Origin: Cynocephalus volans
Taxonomy: Eukaryota; Chordata; Mammalia; Dermoptera; Cynocephalidae
Direction of reading: 5' to 3'
NCBI RefSeq assembly: GCF_027409185.1
Contig: NC_084472.1
Span: 94,628,427 to 94,692,426 of the forward strand
DNA length: 64,000 bases
Within the stretch, counting starts at the first letter, position 1; each line of letters begins with the position of its first letter. The notes beneath the pieces were generated by a model. The model was not told the DNA's origin. It did no database searches and was given only the letters and a program-made list of their open reading frames with translations. The position numbers and the translations under genes were made by a program. Positions 10,430 through 22,000 of this stretch are shown piece by piece.

Positions 10430-13400
10430 GTGAGGCCCGACCGCGTTTGGGCGACTCTTCCGTGCCTTTCTGACATGTTCCGCCCCCCGCGTGTCCCATG
10501 GAGGCCGCAGAGGGCCGACTTTCAGCCTCTGGGCCCTTGGGCCTGGCCTCTTGTCCCAGATGCGCGGAGACCGCGACTCAGTGCCCGGCGCCTGTGCAGA
10601 GCGGGGACAGGCCGCAGGGACGCGCCCCGCTGTCGCTCCCTGGAAAGGGAGGAGGAAAGAGAGGGAGACCAATAGCCCGGGAACCACAGTGTGTGTCCCC
10701 GAAGGCCTCAGACTTCTGCAGCGTGGGTCTGCATTAGCCTCAACACGTAGATCATAACAACCTCCTTTAGTAGTTGTCTCCCTGCCCGCGAAAACGAATT
10801 CCTGATTTTGTGTTTTCTAAACATAATGTGCAGAGTGGAACTGGGCTGAAGCAGGTAGTGGTTAAGGTGATGGGTTTGGGCAGGGATATGGGCCCGCATC
10901 TGGACTCCACCGTTAGTACTCATTTTGTGATTTGTGGCAAATTGGTTAATGTCTTTGAGCTTCCATTTACTCATTTACACTCTAAAAGAATTCTTATGAC
11001 GATTAAATGGGATAACACGTGTGCAGTGAATAAATAGAGCCAAATGCAAGGACAAGGCTGTAGTGGTGATTTATGATTACTAGCTTTTTAGGGAAAGATG
11101 CCTGTTCACTCTTATCTCCACCTCTTTGTTCACTGGTGGATTTGTCCGGGGTTGACTCTTCACACAAATATTGAGCATTTTCTCTTGGTCTCAGTGATGA
11201 ACAGAATTTTGGGTACTTTTAGATGAGATGGGAAGAAAATGTCAAGGAGCAAGCTGAAGTCACTGCTCTTGAGAACTCTGCCTAAGGGTCTGGCATCATG
11301 AAGAAATCGTGAATAAACCGAAAATTTTACTGTCTGAATTTGCTGAGAGGTTAGCTTCTAAAAATTTACTTAATGATTAAAATGTAAACAAGTATGTCTT
11401 CTTGTAATTATAACTATGAATCATAATAATGTGTATGTAGCACTTTCTATATGCCAAGAATTGTTTTACGCCCTTTGCATATTAACTTTTTTTAAAATCA
11501 CCCTTGGGGTTCTTTTTCATTATCGAGATGTAATTCATATACCATAAAATTCACCCTTTTAAAGTGTGCAATTCAGTACTTTTTAGTTTATTCACGAGGT
11601 TCACCGCTAATAGATAAACATTTTCATCACCCCAAAATGACCCCTTACCCATTAATCAGTCTCACACACCCCATTCTTCCCTCTTCCCATTCTCTGGCAA
11701 CCTACTTTCTGTCCATACAGATTTACCTGTTCTGAATATTTCGTATAAATGCAATCATACAATATGTGGCCCTTTGTGTCTGGCTTCTTTTTACTTAGCA
11801 CAGCACTCTGGAGGTTCATCTGTGTTGTAGCACGAGTTGGTACTCATTCCATTTTATGGATGAGTAATATTTCACTGTATGGATATATATGTTTTGTTTA
11901 TCCATTCATTAGTTGATGGGCATTTGGTTTGTTTCCATTTTTTGGCTATTATGAATAATGCTGCTGTGAATATTCTTTTCTAAGTATTTGTGTGGGCATA
12001 TATTTTCACTTGCCTTGGGTATAAATGCTTAGGAGCGGAATTGCTGGGTCATATGGTAAATCTGTGTGTAACTTTTTGAGGAATCCCAAACTATTTTCCA
12101 AAGAAGCTGCTGCTCCATTTTACATTCCCACCAGCAATGTGTGAAGGTACATATTAACTCTTATTTCCCACAGTAATCTTAAAAGTTGGGTTAAGTTATT
12201 ATCCTCACTTTATAAGTGGGGAAACTGACTTACTGATTCAGTACCTTTTCTAAAAATCACAGCTAAGAAGTGACAGAATCAGGATTTAAAACCAGGCAGT
12301 CTGACTCTCAAGAGTCAGCTCTTAACTATAACACAGTATGTACAAGGCTAGAAGTAACTTCTCAATTCTTTAAGTAAGAGGATATATCAGTGTAAATTAT
12401 CATAAATTAATAATTTATAAATCAATGTACAGCTTAAAAAACTTTTAATTTGCCATCTTCTGATATTTAATATACAAATCAATATATCTAAACTCATCTA
12501 TATAAATTATCTCTTGTAGTAAGAAGAAAAAGAGCAAAGATAAGAAGAGAAAGAGAGAAGAGGATGAAGAAACCCAACTTGATATTGTTGGTGAGTCAGG
12601 TCAATACTTTATTCTTTTTTTAAGTTTTATTGAATCAAAATTGATTACACATATTTTTGGGGTTCAACATTGAGATATGTTGATCAAATCAATATTACTA
12701 GCATATATATTGTTACAAATCATAATTATTCTTTATGCTCCTTGTCTCATTCTTCCTCATCCCCCTGTCCCTCCCCCCACCCCCCTTCTAATCACCTTAG
12801 ATTTCTTCTCTCCCTCTGAAAGAATGATGGTTACTCTGTTGATTTGCTGCCCAAATGATCTGTGCAATGCTGAGAGGCGTGTTCAGGTCCCCCAATACTA
12901 TCATAGAACAGATGTCTCTTCCGTCACTATGAAATGGGCTCTGTGGAAACAGACATCCTCCTCCTTTCTTCATCTCTGCTGGTGACTCTCCTTGTGTCAA
13001 ATCACTCCAGTAGCTGGTGGACCATCTGTGTGGTGGTTGTGGCATCTAGCTGCCTTCACGGCAGCCATGGTTATTGTGGTGGCTGTGGTGGGCCACCCAC
13101 ATGGAGGAAATGTTTTTGGCCTGCTCCATGGTGCTGGCAGTGTGCCTGGTTGTGGAGAGTGTCGGATCCCCGGTTCCATGCCCCGGGTCCCCGAGTGGGT
13201 CCTGAGGCGCTGGCACGGTGTGCCTGGTTTTGGGAGGGGAGTCCAGTCCTCAGCTCCTTACCCTGGGTCCCTAGGCTTGCCCCAAGGTGCTGGTGCAGTG
13301 TGCCTGGTTGTGGGACAGGGTTTCGGTCCCCTTCTCCATGCCTCAGGTCCACAGCAGGCCCCGAGGTGCTGGCACGGTGTGCCTAGTTGTGGGAGGGAGG

Positions 13401-16400
13401 TCTGGTCCCCTTTTGCATTCCCCAGGTCCCCGGGCAGGACTCGAGGCACTGGTGAGGTGTGCCTGGTTGTGGGAGGGAGGTCCAGTCCCCTTCTCCATGC
13501 CCTGGGTCCCAGGGCAGGCCCCGAGGTGCTGGCACAGGGTGCCTGGTTGTGGGAGGGGGGTCCGGTCCTCTTCTCCATTCTGCAGGTCCCAGGGCAGGCC
13601 CCAAGGTGCTGGCATGGGTGCCTGGTTGTTGGAGGGGGGTCTAGGTCAATACTTTATTCTGAGAAAAGTTAACATTTGTTGAGATCCCATTTAAAATATT
13701 TTCTTAATTAGGAATTTATGACCTATTTATAGTTGTGTTAAAGTGCTCAAATATTATTTACAGTTGTAAATTCCATTTATTTTTTAACACAGTAGATGCC
13801 ATTGACACCTTTTCTTCATTATTAGAACAAAGCACAGGAGAAAAGAAACATAAATCTCATTTAATAGGCTCCATCAGACTACTTAATAGCCAGAGATTCT
13901 GATATATAATTTTAAAGGCCTACTATAGACAAATATTATTTAAGAACATATATTTTACAAATTATTCTCTTTGAACATGTATGTATTTTAATTGTAGAAG
14001 TAGGTGATTTGTTTGTCTCTAAAGGAAGTACATTCACATTAAAAATAATTATTTTGTAAACTGCGAAATGAATGAAAATCTTAATTAAACAGAATAGAAC
14101 ATCAAGGTAGCCTCTAAATGGTACCAGAAATAAACTGACCCAAACATACTTAACCAGCCTATTTTCCATTTAGTCCTTTTATCCTTTCCATACAATTATT
14201 TTCTCATTTAAAACTTGGCAAGTTACATTTTGAAACTTCATAAATTACGGTTACTTTAAAAATATGTAAGAATATGGAATGGTATAAAGCTAATGTTCTG
14301 GAAAATCTCCCATTTTTTGAAATAGCAAATCAACAATTCTAAAATTAGGGTAAATATCTTGGATAGATATGTAGCTGTGGAATTGCTGTGTCAAAGGACA
14401 GCTGAATATTTAACTATGTAAAAAACTGCCAAAAATTCTAAAGAGATTGTACCATGTTACCCTCCCACCAAGAATGAACTAAAGTTTCGGTTGCTTCACA
14501 TCCCTGCCATCAGTTCATGATCAGTTCATGGTGTTATCTGTTTTTTCTACCAGTCTGTGATTTGCGTTTTCATTTTCTTAATGGTGTTTTTTTTTTGATG
14601 AGCAGAAATCTTTAGTGAAAATGAAACAAAGCCCAGCCTGTTTTATTTTCTTTGATGGTTACCAGCTTATCTCTCTGATCTAAGAGAGCTTAGCTTACCC
14701 AAAGGTCACAAAGATATTCTTCTGCATTTTCTTTTAGAGGCATCACAGTTTAATTTTTTACATTAGATCTATCATCCATCTCAAATTCATTTTTAGCATG
14801 GTGTGAGAGAGGTGTAAAAGCTCTTTTTTTTTTTTTTTCATATTGATGTCCAGTTGTTCCAGCACCGCTGTTGAATAGACTTTCTTTTCCCCATTAAACT
14901 GTTTTGATATCTTTGTCAAAAATTAATTGACTTTTTATGTATTGGTCTATTTCTGGATTCTGTCTGTTCCTTTGATATAGTTGTCTTTTGCTCTATTGAT
15001 ATATTTGTCTTGATCACTGTAACTTCAGAAAGTGTTGAGATTAGATAGTGTGAGTCCTCCAACTTTGCACTTTTTTCAAGATTAATGATTCTAGGTCTTT
15101 TAAGTTTCCATATAAATTTTAGAATCAATTTACTAATTTCTACAATAAAGCCTGTTTCTGGGGGAATTGTATTGAATCTAGATCATTCAACCTCTTAATA
15201 ATATTGAGGAAAATCAATTTCTGAGGAAAATCAACATCTTAACAATACTGAGTCTCAATAATTTGTGATTTTCAGTATAGCTGTCTTGCATGTCTTTTTA
15301 AAATTTATTCTTAAGTATTTTATAATTTTCCATTATTGTAAATAGAATTTTTTAATTTTATTTTCCAATGTTTGCTGTCAGCATATATATAATTGATTTT
15401 TGTATATTGACCTTGTAATCTGAGACATTGTTAAATTTACTTATTATTTCTAGTATTTTGTTTTGTTATAAAGAAAACTAAGAAATCTGCAGTCGTGTTT
15501 CCTATGTCTATAGTTTTACTTCTTCCTTTCCAATCTTTGTGTCTTTTATTTCTTTTTATTGCTTTACCATACTAGCCAGGACTTCTATAATAGTTGAACA
15601 GAAGTGATAAGAATAAACATATTTGCCTCATTCATTCCGAATCTTAGACAGAAAGCTTTTAGTCGTCCACCATATAGTATGGTATCAGCTGTAGGGTATT
15701 CATAGATACATTTTATCAAAATGAGGACTTTTCCTTTTAAATTTAGTTTCCTGGGAGCTTTAATTATAAGTTGTTTAATTCTGCCAAATGCTTTTTTCTG
15801 CCTCTGTTGATTTGATTATATGACTTTCTTCATTTATTCTGCCAATGAATTGCTTTGGTTTTATTTTCAAGTCTTAAACCAACTTCAGATTCCTAAAAAA
15901 CACCCTACTTGGTTATGACTTGTTGTCCTTTGGTACATTGCTGGATTTGATTTCTAATTTTTTTTCCCAAGGATTTCTACATCTGTGTTGATGAAAATTT
16001 TGGATTTTTGTTTCCTTTTCTGGTAATGTTTTTATTTGGTTTGGGTATCAAGGTAATATTGGTCTCATAAAATGAACTGTGAAGTTCTCTCCCCATCCCT
16101 ATTTTTGGACACAGCTGTGTAAGATCAACATTATTCCTCTTTAAATGTTTGATAGAATTAACCACTGAAGTAATCTGGCTCTAGAGGGTTTTGTTTTATT
16201 TAGTTTTGTTTTTTGTGGATAAATTTTTAACTTTGAATTAAATTTCTTTAATAGATATTTTCAGATTTTCTATTGTGTTGCTTTTGGTAATTTGTATCTT
16301 TTAAGAAAATTTTTATTTCATGTAAGTTGAATTTATTTGCATATAATTGTATAATTGTTCAAGATATTCCCTTATTATCTTTGTAATATCTGTAGAATAT

Positions 16401-19015
16401 GTATTATGATCTCTTCATTCATTCCTCATATTGGCCATTTATGCTTTTGCTTTTTTTTTTTTTCTCAGATCAGTCAGTCTAGTTGGAGGTTTACCAATTT
16501 GCTGATCTTTATAAGATTCATCTTTTGCTATCATTTATTTTCTCTACTGTTTGTTCATTTTCTATTTCATTTATTTCTGGTCTTTATTATTTCCTTTCTA
16601 CTTATGGTTTACTTTGCTCTTTTTAATAGCTCCTTAAGGTGGGAGTTTAGAATCCCTTCATACCCCTTTAGCTACATCCCACAAATTTTGATGTTTTCAT
16701 TTTCATTCAGTTCAAAATATTCTCTAATTTTCCTTGTGATTTTTTTCTTTGACCAATGGGTTATTTAAAAATGATTTTTGATCAGTTCTACAGTTTACTG
16801 AGAGAGTTGCATTAAAATCTCCAACTATAATTCTGTATTTGTTTTTGCTTAAAGTATTTTGAAACTCTCTTATAAGGTGCATACACATTTAGGATTGTTA
16901 GATCTTCCTTAAGAATTCAACCTTTTATTTTAATAAAATGCCCATTTTGTATCTGATAATATTCCTTGTCTTGACATGTAGTTAAATTATCTGAAGATCT
17001 TTTTGCTTCTGTTAAGCTTGGTTTTTGTTTGTTTTTTGTTCTTAATTTTGTTCAGGGTTTTAAATGTTTGATAGAATTAACCAGTGAATTTTGTAATTCA
17101 CTGGTTAATTCAGGAATTTTGTTCAGGGGCTGTTTGGTTTTGCCTTTAGACTTAGACTGTGGCTTTTATTCTAGGAAATGGGTCTCATGGGGCCTCAACC
17201 AAATGCTCAAGGTGATATCTCTCCAGTCTAGCATCGCCTAAATTCATGTGACCTCTGGTATCTCCAGTCAGCTCTCAGTAGCAGCAGCCACTCTGCTGTA
17301 CCTTGTGAAGTCTGCTCAGCACATGCACAGGCCAGCCCTTGGGCAAAGACCTGCAGAGAACCCTCGCATATTCTTTCGGACCCCTAACTTCTGTGTAGTT
17401 CTCTCTTCTCCGGTACCTCGCTCTGGAAATTCTAGTCACTTCAGGTCTCAGTTTGGTGAGATTGCCTCTTTCTTCTGGGGCTTCACCTCCCTGCCCTGTG
17501 GTCAAGAAACTGCCATTAAGAGGTGGAAAACCAAAGCCAATACGAGGTTTACTCGCCACCTGTGTTTCTCTTTTCTTAAAGATTGCAGTCCTACTCTTCC
17601 TGTGTTCCAGTACCTGAAAACAGTTTTCTCAGAGTTTTCTCAGATATTCTGTCCAGTTTCTTAGTTGTGCATGGTAGGAGGGCAAGTCCAGAACCAGTTA
17701 TTCTATCTTTGCTGGTAGAGGAAGTCTTTCTGTGTCTCTCTCTTTGTCCTCCCACCTTCTTTTACATTATGGATTTTCCAAGCTCAATATGTAAGTAAGC
17801 ATATGCCTGTTTTTGAAGAAAAAGAAAAAAGCTTTTTAATTTTTTAAAGCTGAGTTCTGTTGGTTCCACACAGGATCTGAAGGGAAGACGTAAAGCCAGA
17901 GTGGATTGCTAAATAGGATGAAAGAAATACTGCCTTTCACATGCAGAATATCAAGTCGGGCAGTAATAAATAAGAGCATCTCTGTAAGGAGATGGTTTCA
18001 GTGAGCTCTGCTAGATTTGGAAGTAACTAAACTTATAATAGCATAGTTTGTGAAACTCCTAGATACTTGTTTTCCCTGGAACAAAAGCCAAGTAAGCTCT
18101 GGGTAAGCAGAAGCTCTGTGAAGAGTACTTAGGCTACAGTGTGATTGGGGAAGAAAATTCCATTTCCAAAGCTAAGATATATGGTCCCTTTGTGCCAAGT
18201 GCATAATGATGATAGAGATTTAAGGGAACCCTTCAGTTGGAGGCACGTGGTCAGTCAGAAGGTGAGGTAAACTGTCACACAGCCTCTCAACTGTATCACC
18301 ACGTCAGGGATTGATAGATGTGTGAGCATCAACAGGAGGCTGTGAGCAGCTCTGGGGAGCAGATTAACCACGAAGAGAGGCCTCTGGAAATATAGGTCCC
18401 TCCTCAGCCGTTAGTATCTGCAGTAGCCTTAATACTGGAAAGAGTTGGGCCGACCCCGTGGCTCACTCGGGAGAGCAGCAGCGCTCCCGCTGCGGGTTCG
18501 GATCCTACATAGGGATGGCCGGTGCACTCACTGGCTGAGCGCGGTCACAAAAAAAAAGGACAAAAAAAAAAAAAAAATACTGGGAAGAGTTGATATACCA
18601 TGACAGTATTTAATCAGCTGCAGTGACTTTTACACCTGGTCATTCATCCATTTGATATTTTGAAAGCATGTGTTACAGTACCTCCTTCTCTGTGCCAGAT
18701 GGCCTTAAACAAGGTAGATCTGGTCCCCACCCTCACAGACCATATTTTCTAAATAGTTAAGTAAAAATCTGTGATGTGTGACAAGCATTGTTATATGTTG
18801 TGAGACTACACAGCAGGAACATCTAACAGTCTGTGTAAGGTTCAAAAGGATATAACTTTAAACATGTCTCTATGTTTTGTTTTTAAAAATAGCAAATAAT
18901 GTTTTAGGATGGATTCTCAGATGCAGCTTAGGTGTCTGCCACATATAAACATAGCTTGAGCTATAACCTGACTTAGAGAAAGGCAACTTCAGTTTCCACT
19001 ATTCTCAGTGTCCAC

Positions 19016-19049
<34 letters not shown>

Positions 19050-22000
19050 GCCAAAACCCTCGGGGTGATACTGGCAAGAATTATGTTATATTACTCTAGT
19101 CATTAAGCATGTTAAGTGTATGAGACTTCTTAGCTTTGATTGTGAGCCACTTGCAGAATATAGTCAAAATAGTTCGTATTTAATTCCTAATGATACAATG
19201 TTTAGCCTTCTCATTCTATGAAATCTCAGGAGAAAAAAACTGGCATCTGCTCAAGGTAAGATCTTTATCAGTTCAAAATTTTATAAATAATGTTATTGTA
19301 TCACTTTCCTACATGGCAGAGTGTGAAAATTTTGAAAAACTTGTCTGCCAGAAACAACTTCATCTGCAAACCACTAATGACATATTATATTAAGATTACT
19401 TTATTTACTATTAAGTGTACTAAATAATTAACTGTGGCACTCTTAACAAAGATTTTCTGATCACAGTCTGTTTATAATGATTCTGATAAATGCAGTATTC
19501 CTTTTACTGAACAATTATAGCTGTAAGTCTTAATAACTCAAATTATCTTCTAAATCTCTCACTAAATTATTTTTATTGCTTTCTAGTAGTCTTTAGCTAA
19601 AATTTCAATTGCTTCTCTCCATTCGTTTTTTTGTGTGTGGTAAAGTATACATTAAAAATTTGCCATTTTAGCCATTTTTAGGTGTGCAGTTCAGTGGCAT
19701 TGAAATACATTCACAATGTTGTACAATCAAAACCCCCATATATCTTCAGAACTCTTCATCTTGCAAAACTGAAACTTTGTCCCCATTAAACATTGTTCCC
19801 CATTTCTCCCTCTCCCCAGCCCCTGATAGCCACCGTTGTACTTTCTGTCTCTGTGAATTTCCTAACTACCTCATGTGAGTAGAATCATACAGTTCTTTGT
19901 GACTGGCTTATTTTACTTAGTATGATCTTCAAGTTTCATCCATGTTGTAACATGTGTCAGAATTTCCTTCCTTGTATGGCTGAATAATTTTTCATTGTAT
20001 GTATGTACCACATTTTGTTTATTCATTCATCTGTCAGTGGACACGGGTTGCCTCCACCTTTTTGGCTATAGTGAATAATGCTGTTGTGAACATTATATCT
20101 CTTCAAGGCGCTGTTTTCAGTTCTTTTGGATATATACCCAGAAGTGGAATTTGTGGATCATGTGGTAATTCTGTTTTTGATTTTTTAAGTATCCAACATA
20201 CTGTTTTCCACAGCAGCTACACCATTTTACATTCCCACCATCAGTGCACAGGGTTTTAATTTCTCCACATCCTTGCCAACACTTCTTTTTTGCTAGTAGC
20301 CATCCAAATGTGTGTGAAGTGGTGTCTAGTTATGGTTTTGATTTGCGTATCCCCAGTGTGATGTTGACCATCTTTTCATGTGCTTATTGACCATTTGTAT
20401 GTCTGCTTTGGGAAAATGTCTATTCCAAGTCCATTGCTCATTTTTTAATTGTGTTGTAATTCTGGATATTAGCTTCTTATCATACATGTGATTTTCAAAT
20501 AATTTCTCCATTCTTTGGGTTCCCTTTTTTTCTGTTGATAATGGTCTTTGATGCACAAAAGTTTTTAATTTTGAAGTCCAATTTTTTCTTTTGTTGCTTG
20601 TGTCTTTGATGTCATATGCAAGAAATCATTGCCAAATCCAATATCATGAAGACTTTCCACTATGCTTTCTTCTAAGAGTTTTAATGTTTTAGCTCTTACA
20701 TTTATGTCTTTGATCCATTTTAAGTTAATTTTTGTATTTGGTGTTAAGTAAGGGTCCAACTTCATTTAAGGTAAAATTTTACTAATTATTTAAAATTAGT
20801 TATGAAAGACCTGAACTGTTTAGCTGAATAGGAAATTTTGTGCAGTGTGATTAACTCCATTTTTTAAAACTTATTATGGAAATTTTCAAACTAATATATA
20901 GGTAGATAAAATAATATAATGAATCCCCCATATACCCATACCCCCAGCATTAGAAATTATCGATATTTTTCTAGTCTTCATTCATTTACACACACCTACA
21001 TGTGTCTTTTTCTGGAGAATTTTAAAGTAAATCACAGATATTATGGCATTTAATGCATAAATACTTAAAATGTGTACTTTTTATAAGGCCAGTATCTTTC
21101 TCCTTCCCTCTGTTTTGTTTTTATATTTAAACATAACATTATCTCATTATAAGACCTTATAAAATTAACGAGAACTCCTTAATGTCCTCTAATATCCAGT
21201 TAATGATTGACTCATTCTACTCTAGCTAAAGTACAATTCAGGGGAAGATCTGAGGCCATTTTTTTGTCCCATTAAAATATAAACTTTTGATAATAGCTCT
21301 TTAACAGGTGTTAAGTGATATCTCCTTGTGGTTTTAATTTGTATTCCTCTGATGATTAGTGATGTCGAACATTTTTTTTTTCCTGTATCTCCTGGTCACT
21401 TGTATGTCTTCCTTTGAGAAATGTCTATTCAGTTCCTTTGTCCATTTTTTGATAAGGTTATTTGTTTTCTTACTGAGCTGAGTTTGAGTTCCTTGTATAT
21501 TTTGGATATTAACTCCTTATCTGATGTATGTTTGCAAATATTTTCTCTTGTTAAGTAGGTAACTCTGTTGATTATTTCTTTAGCTGTGCAGAAGCTTTAG
21601 TTTGATGCAATCCCATTTGTCTATTTGCACTTTTATTGCCTGTGTTTTGGGGGACATATCCGAATAAATCTTTGCCCAGACCAAAGTCATTGAGCTTCTC
21701 CCCTGTTTTCATCTAGTAATTATATGACTTCAGATCTTAAGTCTTTAATCAATTTTGACTTGATTTCTATATATATATGAGTTGATGGTTTAATTTCATT
21801 CCTCTGCATGTGGATATCAAGTTGTTCCAACACCACTTATTGAAGAGCCTGTCCTTTCCCCATTCTGTGTTCTTGGCAGTGCTGTCAAAAATTGACTGAC
21901 TGTAGATGAGGGGATTTACTTCTGGGCTCTCTGTTCTCTTCCTTTAGTCTATGTGTTTGTTTTTATGCCAGTAACATGCTGGGTTTTTTGTGTTTTTTTT

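Larger units (their letters stand above)
9840..10720 (+). promoter_or_regulatory. FRG1: FRG1 CpG-rich promoter region
   Basis: An abrupt change from AT-rich DNA to GC- and CpG-rich DNA surrounds the FRG1 start codon. It contains a CTCF-type motif (10065-10078), an ETS-type 'caggaagta' (10180-10188) and non-repetitive sequence between. There is no convincing TATA box at a suitable distance from the start codon, as expected of a broadly expressed gene. The transcription start cannot be set from sequence alone. Short open frames on both strands here are by-products of GC content. Confidence 0.75.

Noticed and set aside
12992-13672. 226-codon + frame and overlapping frames on both strands
   Set aside because: Made by the 80-bp VNTR of a retroelement; repeated peptide only and no homology.
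16355-16768. 137-codon hydrophobic frame
   Set aside because: Antisense translation of a T-rich old L1; hydrophobicity is from TTT/ATT codons.
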